This document shows, piece after piece, positions 32,668 through 40,792 of a DNA stretch of 64,000 nucleotides. The position numbers and the translations under genes are program-made. The notes below the pieces were generated by a model, which saw only the letters and a program-made list of their open reading frames with translations, was not told where the DNA came from and searched no databases. Location: NCBI GenBank assembly GCA_902789665.1, contig CADAOY010000002.1, positions 331,820 to 395,819 of the forward strand, written 5' to 3'. Within the stretch, counting starts at the first letter, position 1. Every line of letters starts with the position of its first letter. The DNA comes from an uncultured Lachnospiraceae bacterium (GTDB lineage Bacteria > Bacillota > Clostridia > Lachnospirales > Lachnospiraceae).

Positions 32668-33210
32668 ATGAATTTTTTTAAGAGGTTTTACGGACATCTT
32701 CATACAATTAATTCTCACAGAAGAAGAGTAAGGAAGCATTGTTTTAAATGCGGGCTTTACTGGCAGGGGCTGACACATGATTTGTCAAAATATTCTTTTG
32801 TGGAGTTCTGGACCGGTGTGAAGTACTTTCAGGGCAACAGAAGCCCTAATACGGCCGAGAGAGAAGAGAAGGGATATACTTTAGCCTGGCTTCATCACAA
32901 GGGCCGTAATAAGCACCATATGGAGTACTGGATTGATTATGCAATTGATAATGAGCACGGTATGGAAGGCATGAAGATGCCGAACAGATATGTCGTTGAG
33001 ATGTTCTGCGACAGAGTAGCTGCCTGCGAGACTTATCAGAAAGATAAATATACCCTTAAATCAGCATATGATTATTACCAAAAGGGGAAAGACCGCTATA
33101 TGCTTCATCCGGAGACCAGGGCGTTACTGGTTGAACTTCTGACAATGCTTTATGAAAAGGGTGAAGATGAGACTTACAAATATATAAGAGAAGTTGTACT
33201 TAAAAAATGA
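32668..33210 (+). CDS. DUF5662 family protein
   Basis: A 180-residue cytoplasmic protein rich in His, Tyr and Trp: H-L-H-T-I-N-S-H-R-R-R-V, G-L-T-H-D-L-S-K-Y-S, A-W-L-H-H-K-G-R-N-K-H-H-M-E-Y-W. The spaced H ... H-D ... H-H-K ... H-H pattern recalls an HD-like metal site. This matches DUF5662, common in Lachnospiraceae; its reaction is unknown. Ends in a two-way terminator shared with the convergent radical SAM gene. Confidence 0.78.
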   Translation: MNFFKRFYGHLHTINSHRRRVRKHCFKCGLYWQGLTHDLSKYSFVEFWTGVKYFQGNRSPNTAEREEKGYTLAWLHHKGRNKHHMEYWIDYAIDNEHGMEGMKMPNRYVVEMFCDRVAACETYQKDKYTLKSAYDYYQKGKDRYMLHPETRALLVELLTMLYEKGEDETYKYIREVVLKK

Positions 33211-33238
33211 CAGCCGATATTAATCAGGCTGTCATTTT
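33204..33238. terminator. Two-way terminator between convergent genes
   Basis: 12-bp perfect stem aaaatgacagcc/ggctgtcatttt around an 11-base loop; T-rich on both strands. It overlaps the last codons of the DUF5662 gene. Confidence 0.85.
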
Positions 33239-33250
33239 GTATTTCCGGGT

Positions 33251-33934
33251 TTATGAGATTTTGTTTAAGAAATCATCCATATTTTTCTTAGCCGTATCAG
33301 AGATGGTTTTTCTGTCTGATGGTATTACATAGTTGAAGACTTCGATGTCGGTGATGCCCATGTTTTGGAGAGTTTCAATGTTTTCTTTATACTCCTCATT
33401 TTTATGAAGGTTAGGAATCATTGGGACTCTGCAGCGGATATGGGATGGACCTACGTTTTCCAAAAGATTCTGTAAGTTGGAATAAAACAGGTCGTAGTCT
33501 CCTTTGGTATATAATTCATATCTTTCTTTGTTCATATCTTTGGTGTCCACGAAGTAGTGGTCAATAAGACCATAGGATTTCTGAAGGGTTTCCAAAGGAA
33601 CGGAGAGGGAAGTTTCCATATTGAACTTCCAGCCTGTGTCCTTGTATTTATTAATGAACTCAGAGATAAAATCAATGTTCAGTAAAGGTTCCCCTCCGCC
33701 AAACATAACGCCTCCGCCGGTTGCGAGGAAATAGAGATTATCTATTTTAAGTTCCTCATAAAGTTCATCTATGGTATATTTTCTGGTCGCCTTGTATGAA
33801 CCGTCCCATGTCATTGGATTAATACAGTAGGCACATCTTAATGGACAACCCATACTAACAACGAGGGTTGTAACACCCTCGCCGTCTGTTTTTGTTCTGA
33901 TTCTGTTTATTGTTAATACATTTAATTCTTTCAT
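33251..33934 (-). CDS. Radical SAM protein, pyruvate-formate-lyase activase type
   Basis: A 227-residue [4Fe-4S] radical SAM enzyme. The cluster motif is C-P-L-R-C-A-Y-C (CxxxCxxC, about residues 30-37), followed by G-G-G-V-M-F-G-G-G-E-P-L-L for SAM binding and V-D-T-K-D-M-N. The size fits small activating enzymes of glycyl-radical proteins (PflA, YjjW) or peptide-modifying enzymes. No glycyl-radical enzyme gene is nearby. Instead, a Cys-motif protein and a 23-residue ORF lie directly upstream on the same strand. Its partner is therefore unknown. Confidence 0.87.
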   Translation of the reverse strand: MKELNVLTINRIRTKTDGEGVTTLVVSMGCPLRCAYCINPMTWDGSYKATRKYTIDELYEELKIDNLYFLATGGGVMFGGGEPLLNIDFISEFINKYKDTGWKFNMETSLSVPLETLQKSYGLIDHYFVDTKDMNKERYELYTKGDYDLFYSNLQNLLENVGPSHIRCRVPMIPNLHKNEEYKENIETLQNMGITDIEVFNYVIPSDRKTISDTAKKNMDDFLNKIS

Positions 33935-33937
33935 ATA

Positions 33938-34009
33938 TTATTCATTCTCTGTCTGGTCTTCGTTGTCATAAAGGTAATATGGATACTGTGAATGGCCATC
34001 GTTAATCAT
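33938..34009 (-). CDS. Possible 23-residue Tyr/Asp/Glu-rich peptide
   Basis: A small frame that starts at an ATG overlapping the upstream gene's end by eight bases, with GGAG nine bases before it, and stops four bases before the radical SAM start. The peptide begins M-I-N-D-G-H and has a Y-P-Y-Y-L-Y core and an acidic D-N-E-D-Q-T-E-N-E tail. A designed-looking start and tight spacing suggest it is real; a peptide substrate for the radical SAM enzyme is a guess. It could also be a chance frame. Confidence 0.4.
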   Translation of the reverse strand: MINDGHSQYPYYLYDNEDQTENE

Positions 34010-34613
34010 CAACCTGTGCTCCGCCACTAAGTTCATCATATTCTTCATCCCAGTCATCGTCTAAACCATCATCTGATTCATCTTCAGGACAAGCTCCAGG
34101 ATCAAGTTCTGCAGCTCCACCTAATTCTTCATTATCAACTGGGTCCTGTACCTGTATTTCATCATATTCGCCCATCAAAACTTCCGGTTCCGGCTCAGGA
34201 TCAGGAAGATATTCAACATCACCCATTACATCATATCCCGGATCATTAATTGGATAAGCAGGCATTGCTTCTCCGCCAAGTGGCTCAGGCTCTACAATTA
34301 CCGGATGTGAAATTGTATAGACTACTGTAGCAGGAGCACCTGCAGCAGAGGCCCCTACAACCGAAGCAGCAGAGCAGGCACTCATAGAAGCTGCGATACC
34401 CATGGAAACACCGGCAATGGCAACTTTCTGACCCAGGCTTCTTCTCTTCTCAAGTTCTTTCTCAAGATATCTGACTTCAGCTTCACATTTAGGACAGGTA
34501 CCTTTACATTCACCTTTATGTTTGCATTCTGAAACAACATATTCAATATTGTTATTCTCAGCTATCTGTTTTCTGATTTCCTTAAGTGCCTTGCACTTCT
34601 CTTTACCCTTCAT
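34002..34613 (-). CDS. Cys-motif, single-pass protein with acidic tail, family of gut anaerobes
   Basis: A 203-residue protein. The N-terminal 60 residues carry K-C-K-A-L-K-E-I-R-K-Q-I-A-E and a four-Cys motif C-K-H-K-G-E-C-K-G-T-C-P-K-C, probably binding zinc or an iron-sulfur cluster. There follows a charged helix, a membrane segment ending in S-A-C-S, then a Pro/Glu-rich acidic tail ending G-G-A-Q-V-D-D. I recall similar proteins in Lachnospiraceae and Bacteroidales, but no function. GGGAGG lies eight bases before the ATG at 34613. Probably cotranscribed with the radical SAM gene. Confidence 0.7.
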   Translation of the reverse strand: MKGKEKCKALKEIRKQIAENNNIEYVVSECKHKGECKGTCPKCEAEVRYLEKELEKRRSLGQKVAIAGVSMGIAASMSACSAASVVGASAAGAPATVVYTISHPVIVEPEPLGGEAMPAYPINDPGYDVMGDVEYLPDPEPEPEVLMGEYDEIQVQDPVDNEELGGAAELDPGACPEDESDDGLDDDWDEEYDELSGGAQVDD

Positions 34614-34723
34614 TTTTGTTCCTCCCTTGTAAAAAGCCATATGGCTTGTTTCTTGATCATCTACCACATATACGTAAGCTGAATAAAAAATTTATGGGAA
34701 AAATTGAAAATTTTTTTATTTTT

Positions 34724-35812
34724 TTATTCAAAAGTAATATTTAAATCCACATTTCCATTTATTCCGTTAACAGTGCCTGATTCGGTATACTGCCACATCT
34801 TGATTTTATATGGGAAATAAATGCTTGAATCATAGTATGCAAACCATAAGTCATAATCTTTAAGTCTGTTTATCTCAAGCATACCGAAATAGGATTTAAG
34901 ATTACCATATATCATTGGTTTATAGCCTGCTTCTTTGATTTTCTCTAAGAAGGCAATGGCGATATCAGTTCTTTCCTGTGGAGTTAAATTGGCGGTTCTT
35001 GCTTCTGAGTCATTAGGATCCTCAATATCAAGAACAACAGGATAGGTTACATTGTAATCTTTGATTGCCTGGATAACCGTATTGGCTTCTTCAATGGCTT
35101 CATCTTTGGTAATAGCCTGGGTATAGAAGTATACACCTACTTCAACTTCATTATCCAGAGCGCCTTTAATATTATTTTGGAAAGTATCATCAATAACAAT
35201 TGCGCCTGTGCCATAGCCTCTTATGCCAAGTCTTATCATGGCATATTCAACGCCGTCTTCATGAACTTTCTGCCAGTCGATTTTGCCCTGGAACTTGGAT
35301 ACATCAATACCTTTATGTGATACGGTTTCGCCGTTAAGAACATACTGCATCTCACCTTTTTCGGCAGACACCAAAGAGTCCTGGTTAATTCCAAGAGGAG
35401 GAAGTTCATCGGTTATCTCATAGAAGTTATAACGACCCTGATCTGCATAAATCACATATTCAGGATATATGCTTCTTAAGGAATTGATTAGGCTCTGGCC
35501 TGACTGATATGATTCCCTGATTTCCTGCTTGACTTCTTCTCTTGCAGCAGCAGCGGCAGCGATGGAAGAGTTCTCTATAATCTCATTAACTTCTTCCTGA
35601 GTATAGAGTCTGCCTTCTTCAATAACTTCTGTTTCCTCAGGAACAATCTCCTCAGCTTCTTTAGAGCCGTTATTGATTTTGTTTAGAATAAGTGGAGTAA
35701 TAATGGCAAGAACAGCGATAACAAGTGATAAAAGTGTTACCATAGCCATTATTAGTGTTAAATTGATTAATTTGCTGTTTGTCTTACTTCTTTCAGGTTT
35801 CTTCTCGCTCAT
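34724..35812 (-). CDS. Membrane-anchored GH25 lysozyme (muramidase)
   Basis: A 362-residue wall hydrolase cutting the glycan strand of peptidoglycan. It has a short cytoplasmic start, one membrane segment (about 15-43), an acidic coiled linker and a C-terminal GH25 barrel (about 165-362) with G-I-D-V-S-K-F-Q-G-K-I-D-W, A-M-I-R-L-G-I-R-G-Y and the catalytic strand P-V-V-L-D-I-E-D. W-Q-Y-T near the end is typical. The membrane anchor suggests local wall remodelling rather than release into the medium. Confidence 0.92.
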   Translation of the reverse strand: MSEKKPERSKTNSKLINLTLIMAMVTLLSLVIAVLAIITPLILNKINNGSKEAEEIVPEETEVIEEGRLYTQEEVNEIIENSSIAAAAAAREEVKQEIRESYQSGQSLINSLRSIYPEYVIYADQGRYNFYEITDELPPLGINQDSLVSAEKGEMQYVLNGETVSHKGIDVSKFQGKIDWQKVHEDGVEYAMIRLGIRGYGTGAIVIDDTFQNNIKGALDNEVEVGVYFYTQAITKDEAIEEANTVIQAIKDYNVTYPVVLDIEDPNDSEARTANLTPQERTDIAIAFLEKIKEAGYKPMIYGNLKSYFGMLEINRLKDYDLWFAYYDSSIYFPYKIKMWQYTESGTVNGINGNVDLNITFE

Positions 35813-35852
35813 AATACACCCCTAAAATAATATTTAAAACCTCTTTTATTAT

Positions 35853-35889
35853 AAAATAAAAAGCCTGCAACCGCAAGGTTACAGGCTTT
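35853..35889 (-). terminator. Terminator of the DUF5684 gene
   Basis: Outer stem aaagcctg/caggcttt and inner aacc/ggtt with a gcaa loop (one mismatch between them), followed on the minus strand by a T5 tract. Confidence 0.82.
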
Positions 35890-35910
35890 AAACAAAGACG
35901 ATTTATTATC

Positions 35911-36333
35911 TTAGAAGAACTTAGCTTCTGATTCGTCATAACTGTTGTTTGCAAATGCAATCCAAAGAACACCAACAGCAGGAATGAAGATGTTTAATAA
36001 AATCATTCCAATTCCATAACCGAATACCTTGGAAAGACGAACTGCAATCATAATTGCGTAGAAGAGTTCAAGGAAAGCACCAACAACCGGAATTAATCCT
36101 ACGAAGAGACCAAGACCCCACCAGTATGAACCGAAGATGATCTTAGATAATACAAATCCATTGTAGATAGGAATAAGTGATTTCCAACCAGCTTCTCCAG
36201 CCTTTGAGAAAATCTTCCACATAGCAATAATACCGATAATAGCGCAAATAAGTGCAACAATTAAAGCTACTAAGTAGAAACCGGCACCTAATGCTGCAAC
36301 GGCCATGTCTGAACCATAACTGTAACTATCCAT
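35911..36333 (-). CDS. DUF5684 membrane protein A
   Basis: A 140-residue protein with three to four membrane segments. The family core W-K-I-F-S-K-A-G-E-A-G-W-K-S-L-I-P-I-Y-N is at about 44-63, followed by F-G-S-Y-W-W-G. It ends S-E-A-K-F-F, the same six residues as its neighbour. DUF5684 proteins are predicted membrane proteins, some linked to signal peptidases; this one has no catalytic part. Own ribosome binding site (AGGAGG) and terminator. Confidence 0.85.
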   Translation of the reverse strand: MDSYSYGSDMAVAALGAGFYLVALIVALICAIIGIIAMWKIFSKAGEAGWKSLIPIYNGFVLSKIIFGSYWWGLGLFVGLIPVVGAFLELFYAIMIAVRLSKVFGYGIGMILLNIFIPAVGVLWIAFANNSYDESEAKFF

Positions 36334-36410
36334 TTTAAAATCCTCCTTAAATGATTAAAGAATAATTTATGTATCACTGAGGATGAACCTCAAAATACAA
36401 ACGTTAGTAA

Positions 36411-36953
36411 TTAGAAGAATTTAGCTTCTGATGGAACGTAATGTGTTTCCTTGCCAAATGCAAGAACAGGATATCCAACGATTGGAATAAGAATAAGGAG
36501 TGCGATTACTCCGCCACTACGACCAAATACAAGAGCCATTCTTACATGCATCATAATTGAAACAAACATAACAAACATGTTAACTGCAAAGCTTACAAGT
36601 ATGTTAAGGAATGGTATGAAGAATAATGGTAAGCAAACCAGTGGTGCAAGGAAAGCACATCCCCACCATGCATTACCAAATACAACCTTACACATCATAA
36701 ATGTATTGAAAAATGGGATGATTGCATACCAGCCCGGTTCTCCGGCTTTTTCGAAAAGTTTCCAGTTACTAACCATTATAACTGCTACTAAAGCAATTGT
36801 TAAAAGCACGAATAATCCTATAAATATAATATAGAAAATACCGAAAGCTGCCATCATGGATGTAGCGGCAAGTGCTGCAGCAGCATCAGATGATGATGAG
36901 CCGTAACTGCTGGAGTAGCTTAACAAGCCTGTAAATAAGTTTACGAAATTCAT
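36411..36953 (-). CDS. DUF5684 membrane protein B (paralogue)
   Basis: A 180-residue paralogue of the downstream gene: W-K-L-F-E-K-A-G-E-P-G-W-Y-A-I-I-P-F-F-N, then F-G-N-A-W-W-G, and the identical end S-E-A-K-F-F. Its N-terminal Ser-rich part (Y-S-S-S-Y-G-S-S-S-S) precedes about four membrane segments. I use the ATG at 36953, which has AAGGAGG upstream, not the one seven codons earlier. Local duplication is the simplest origin of the pair. Confidence 0.85.
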   Translation of the reverse strand: MNFVNLFTGLLSYSSSYGSSSSDAAAALAATSMMAAFGIFYIIFIGLFVLLTIALVAVIMVSNWKLFEKAGEPGWYAIIPFFNTFMMCKVVFGNAWWGCAFLAPLVCLPLFFIPFLNILVSFAVNMFVMFVSIMMHVRMALVFGRSGGVIALLILIPIVGYPVLAFGKETHYVPSEAKFF

Positions 36954-37030
36954 AATAATCCTCCTTCTTAACATTAAATCACCATAATTTTATAATAATT
37001 TAATAATTATATCAAGCAATAATGTAACTG

Positions 37031-37059
37031 TTGCATATTAACGCGCTAATATGTATAAT
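37031..37059 (+). promoter_or_regulatory. Promoter of the ECF S component gene
   Basis: TTGCAT (37031-37036), 17-base spacer, perfect TATAAT (37054-37059). The leader is only about 55 bases. Confidence 0.65.
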
Positions 37060-37120
37060 GTAAATCGTGTGTCAGGTTAATAATTTAACAAAGGGATAAG
37101 ATGTATAGAAAGGACGCAAA

Positions 37121-37864
37121 ATGAATATTACAGATTTACTTAAACAGATTAAAGAAAACTCTTTCTATGCCTTAATGTTATTAGTTGTTATCGTAGGTGT
37201 ATTCGTTGTTGCATTAGTGGCAGAACTTCTTATTAAAAAGGCGACTAAAGATAAGGAAAAAATCCTTCCTACTCGTAAAATCGCCGTCATCGGAATGTTC
37301 GCAGCCCTGTCAGCTGTTTTAATGATATTCGAAATTCCTGTACCATTCTTAGGTATTCCGGATATTTATAAATTTGAAATCGGTGATTTGCCGGCGGTGA
37401 TTTGTGGCTTTGCTTACGGCCCGGTGGCAGGTGTACTGGTTGAACTTCTTAAGATACTTATTAAGATTTTGTTCAAGTCAACAAGCACAGCCTTCGTTGG
37501 AGAAATCGCGAATTTTGCAGTAGGTTCTGCTTATGTACTTCCTGCAGTTATAGTATACTGGATAAAGAAAACAAAGAAGAATGCCATTATGTCAGTTATT
37601 GTCGGTGCAATATGTATGATGGTAACAGGCGCTTTACTTAATGCATATTTCCTGCTTCCTGTTTTTGCCAAGATGTTCCATACGGAATTAGAGGGAATCG
37701 TAGGAATGGGTTCAGCAGTTAATCCATGGATTTCAAGTCTTCCGACTTTCATCCTGTTCGCAACTGTTCCAATAAATTTGCTCAAAAGCGCCGTCGTAAG
37801 CATTCTGGTTATATTGCTTTATAAACCGTTAAGACCAGTTATTAAAGGAAAAACTAACAAGTAG
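37121..37864 (+). CDS. ECF transporter S component, RibU-like
   Basis: A 247-residue substrate-binding membrane subunit of an energy-coupling-factor importer. It has an extra N-terminal membrane helix, then the six-helix S-component core: A-V-I-G-M-F-A-A-L-S-A-V-L-M, F-E-I-G-D-L-P-A-V-I-C-G-F-A-Y-G-P and N-A-Y-F-L-L-P-V-F. These suit riboflavin-type RibU proteins, but the vitamin cannot be fixed from sequence. It would share the A/A'/T module encoded elsewhere. A thrH gene follows by 14 bases. Confidence 0.82.
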   Translation: MNITDLLKQIKENSFYALMLLVVIVGVFVVALVAELLIKKATKDKEKILPTRKIAVIGMFAALSAVLMIFEIPVPFLGIPDIYKFEIGDLPAVICGFAYGPVAGVLVELLKILIKILFKSTSTAFVGEIANFAVGSAYVLPAVIVYWIKKTKKNAIMSVIVGAICMMVTGALLNAYFLLPVFAKMFHTELEGIVGMGSAVNPWISSLPTFILFATVPINLLKSAVVSILVILLYKPLRPVIKGKTNK

Positions 37865-37878
37865 TTTGGAGGTAGGAT

Positions 37879-38484
37879 ATGGATATTGTATGTCTTGATA
37901 TGGAAGGTGTTCTTGTTCCTGAAATCTGGATTGCATTTTCAGAAGAAAGTGGTATTCCGGAACTTAAGAAAACAACAAGAGATGAGCCTGATTACGATAA
38001 ACTTATGAAGTGGAGATTGCAGATTCTTAAGGAGCACGGCCTGGGACTTAAGGAAATCCAGGATACAATCGCCAAGATTGATCCGCTTCCTGGTGCCAAG
38101 GAATTCCTTGATGCATTAAGGGCTGAAGCACAGGTTATCATCATAAGTGATACCTTCACACAGTTTGCAATGCCACTTATGAAGAAACTTGGTTATCCGA
38201 CACTTTTTTGTAATACATTAGAGGTTGCAGAAAATGGCGAAATCACAGGATACAAGATGAGATGTGAGAAATCCAAACTTACAACAGTCAAGGCACTTCA
38301 GTCCATGGGATTTGAAACAATCGCGGCAGGCGACAGCTTCAACGACCTTGCCATGATAAGGGCAAGTAAGGCAGGTTTCCTGTTCAGAAGTACAGACAGC
38401 ATTAAGGCTGACAATCCTGACCTTCAGGCTTTTGAGGAATTCGATGATTTCCTTCATGCTATTGAAGAAGTATTAAATAAATAA
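37879..38484 (+). CDS. thrH: ThrH-type phosphoserine phosphatase/homoserine phosphotransferase
   Basis: A 201-residue HAD-family enzyme. The nucleophile motif is D-M-E-G-V-L (D7, ThrH-like rather than the D-x-D-x-T/V of other HADs), with I-I-S-D-T as motif II and G-D-S-F-N-D-L-A-M as the metal-binding end. ThrH dephosphorylates phosphoserine and can move the phosphate to homoserine, linking serine and threonine synthesis. GGAGG lies upstream. The cotranscribed ECF gene has no obvious functional link. Confidence 0.88.
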   Translation: MDIVCLDMEGVLVPEIWIAFSEESGIPELKKTTRDEPDYDKLMKWRLQILKEHGLGLKEIQDTIAKIDPLPGAKEFLDALRAEAQVIIISDTFTQFAMPLMKKLGYPTLFCNTLEVAENGEITGYKMRCEKSKLTTVKALQSMGFETIAAGDSFNDLAMIRASKAGFLFRSTDSIKADNPDLQAFEEFDDFLHAIEEVLNK

Positions 38485-38495
38485 TATAATAATTA

Positions 38496-38531
38496 AGATG
38501 GCAACGAGTATGATGCTTGTTGTCATCTTTT
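38496..38531 (+). terminator. Terminator with G-U pairs
   Basis: agatggcaacgag pairs with cttgttgtcatct (G-U pairs included), followed by T4. It ends the thrH transcript. Confidence 0.7.
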
Positions 38532-38562
38532 AGAATTAGACGATAATTTACCGGAGGGGAAG

Positions 38563-40752
38563 ATGGCGTTAAACGAAATTCAGAAAATCGAAAGATCTGA
38601 ATATCTTGAAAAGAATCTTGTAATCACAGAATGCTCTCAGAAGAAAAATTATGTATTTATATCATATGCAAGCGATAACTGGGAAACTGTTTTTAAAAAA
38701 GTTGTGGTTCCACTGCAGGAGAACTATGGCTTACATGTGTATGCAGACAAGGCTTTTGACAAAGTTAACGAGAAGTGGATTGTTCCTATGCTTAGAAATG
38801 TCCGCGGTTCTGATGCTGTAGTTCTGTTTATAAGCCAGAAGTATATTGAAAGTTATGCATGTTTCTTAGAACTCCTTACAGCAGTAAATGCCAAGAAACC
38901 TATCGTATTTGTTTCACTTGAAGAGGATCTTCATCTTGGAGATACTACAGATCAGCCTGAGGTAGAGCCTGGTGTTAAGAAGGAAATCCTTAATCAGGGT
39001 GCAAATATATCTACAATTACCAATAATACATCCAATGATTTAATGCGTGCCATGAAGTCGGCATATACCAGTATTTCTACTTTGCTTGAGCAGGATGCTT
39101 TGTCTAAGTATGACATATCGGATGCATTCATCAATTTCTTCAGGGATGCCCAGGCAAATAAGAAGACAGTTAATGATCTGATTGCAGTTAAGGATACGAT
39201 ATCCTCAATAAGTGATGAGGTTTATGACAAGAAAGATATAGAAGAGAGAAAGAAAATAAAAGAAGCAGAGGAAGCACTTAAGGCTGGAGTGGCATCTGTA
39301 ATTTCGGCTGCACCTGTAACTGCAGCACCTGTAACTGCAGCACCTGTGAGCGCAGCGCCTGCTTTGCAGCAGGCAGTGCCGCCGGTAAATGTGGTTACAA
39401 CCACAAATCTCTCGCAGCCGGCAGAACCTGAAAAGAAAAAATCCAAAACTATTCCTATTATTATCGGAACAGCAGTTGGCGGTGTTTTATTAATTGGCGT
39501 TGTTGTTATTCTTATAATGCTTGCCCTTGGAATCGGTGTATTCGCAGGTGCGCATCAAAATGCCAATAATGGTAATTCTGATATACAGGAAGTTGCCGAG
39601 AATAATCAGGGTCAGGAAGAAGGAATAAATACTTCCAGTGACTGGGACCTTGAAAAAATGGATAATGTTGTTGCATCACAGAATACTCAGGATTTATCCG
39701 ATGAATCGTTTGCCGGTTTAAATGGATGGCAGAGAGTTGAACATGATGATGGCAGTACCTATATTGGTGAAATGACAAATGGCTTCAATAACGGATTTGG
39801 AGTTGAACGTTTTGGCAATGGCAATGTTTATGCCGGAGAGTGGAACTATGGAGCAAGCGACGGATACGGCGCATATCTGATTGACGAAAGTATATATTTT
39901 GGCAAATATAATAATAATTATCCGGATGGATGGGGAGCTATAGTATATACAAACGGCATTGTGGAATTCGGAGAAAGAACTATAGAAGGAAATGGTTCAT
40001 TTTTAAATGGACACCTTATCAGTTTTGGCACCTCTGACAGCAGTTTTTATGCCGGAGAGGTTGTTCATGATGTTCATGAAGGCTGGGGATCATTTATGAA
40101 TGTTAACGGTGATATTTATTACGGTGAGTGGACTAATGGCAGATGTACCGGTCTTGGAGTATATGTTATGGCAGATGGTTCTGTTAAAAGCGGCGAGTGG
40201 AATGAAGATGTGTTCACAAAGCCATCGGAACTTCTTAAAAAAATTGAGTGGGATAATGGAGATATTTATTACGGTGAAGTAGTTAATGGTCTTCCTAATG
40301 GACATGGAGTTTTACTTGATGCGGCAGATAAAATAACCAGAGCCGGAGAGTGGGTAGACGGTGATTTTACCGGATTTGGTACGGAATATTTTACAAATGG
40401 TGATATTCGTTCCGGATTTTATACCAAAGGTTTAGCAGATGGTGTAGGCGCTTATGTCTGGGCTGACAGAGGATTCAGGGCAGGTTCATATCAGTTCTTC
40501 TATGGTGATAATGTACTTGAAGACGGATATGGAATGGAAGGCGCTGTGTCTGATGGTAATTACCAATGCATTTATGCAGGAGAATATACTGAAGGCAAAA
40601 TGACCGGAAGAGGAGCAAGATATTTTTCTGACAGAACTATTTATGGCGGTGAATTCGTAGACGGATTATACACAGGAAGAGGTACCATGATTCATGGAGA
40701 TGGTACAATAGAAACAGGACTTTGGGAAGAGAATAATTTAGTTGGAGATTAA
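38563..40752 (+). CDS. TIR domain - transmembrane - MORN repeat protein
   Basis: A 729-residue three-part protein. Residues about 25-165 form a TIR domain (K-N-Y-V-F-I-S-Y-A-S-D, S-D-A-V-V-L-F-I-S, then C-F-L-E-L where the catalytic Glu of NAD-cleaving TIRs lies). An Ala/Pro-rich linker with repeated A-A-P-V-T precedes one strong membrane segment (about 296-325). The rest (about 390-729) is MORN repeats of the Y-x-G-E-x-x-x-G type, roughly ten. The TIR part would face the cytoplasm and the MORN part the outside. GGAGGGG lies upstream. No partner gene is linked. Confidence 0.85.
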   Translation: MALNEIQKIERSEYLEKNLVITECSQKKNYVFISYASDNWETVFKKVVVPLQENYGLHVYADKAFDKVNEKWIVPMLRNVRGSDAVVLFISQKYIESYACFLELLTAVNAKKPIVFVSLEEDLHLGDTTDQPEVEPGVKKEILNQGANISTITNNTSNDLMRAMKSAYTSISTLLEQDALSKYDISDAFINFFRDAQANKKTVNDLIAVKDTISSISDEVYDKKDIEERKKIKEAEEALKAGVASVISAAPVTAAPVTAAPVSAAPALQQAVPPVNVVTTTNLSQPAEPEKKKSKTIPIIIGTAVGGVLLIGVVVILIMLALGIGVFAGAHQNANNGNSDIQEVAENNQGQEEGINTSSDWDLEKMDNVVASQNTQDLSDESFAGLNGWQRVEHDDGSTYIGEMTNGFNNGFGVERFGNGNVYAGEWNYGASDGYGAYLIDESIYFGKYNNNYPDGWGAIVYTNGIVEFGERTIEGNGSFLNGHLISFGTSDSSFYAGEVVHDVHEGWGSFMNVNGDIYYGEWTNGRCTGLGVYVMADGSVKSGEWNEDVFTKPSELLKKIEWDNGDIYYGEVVNGLPNGHGVLLDAADKITRAGEWVDGDFTGFGTEYFTNGDIRSGFYTKGLADGVGAYVWADRGFRAGSYQFFYGDNVLEDGYGMEGAVSDGNYQCIYAGEYTEGKMTGRGARYFSDRTIYGGEFVDGLYTGRGTMIHGDGTIETGLWEENNLVGD

Positions 40753-40792
40753 GAATAAATTGTTTTAATAAGAGGTAGTTTAAGGAGGTTTT

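Noticed and set aside
33935-34040. Frameshift joining the Cys-motif protein to the 23-residue frame
   Set aside because: The upstream protein ends naturally in an acidic tail, and the small frame has its own ATG and ribosome binding site, so an intact overlap is simpler than a broken gene.
37066-37120. FMN riboswitch before the RibU-like gene
   Set aside because: The leader is only about 55 bases and lacks the multi-helix FMN consensus.
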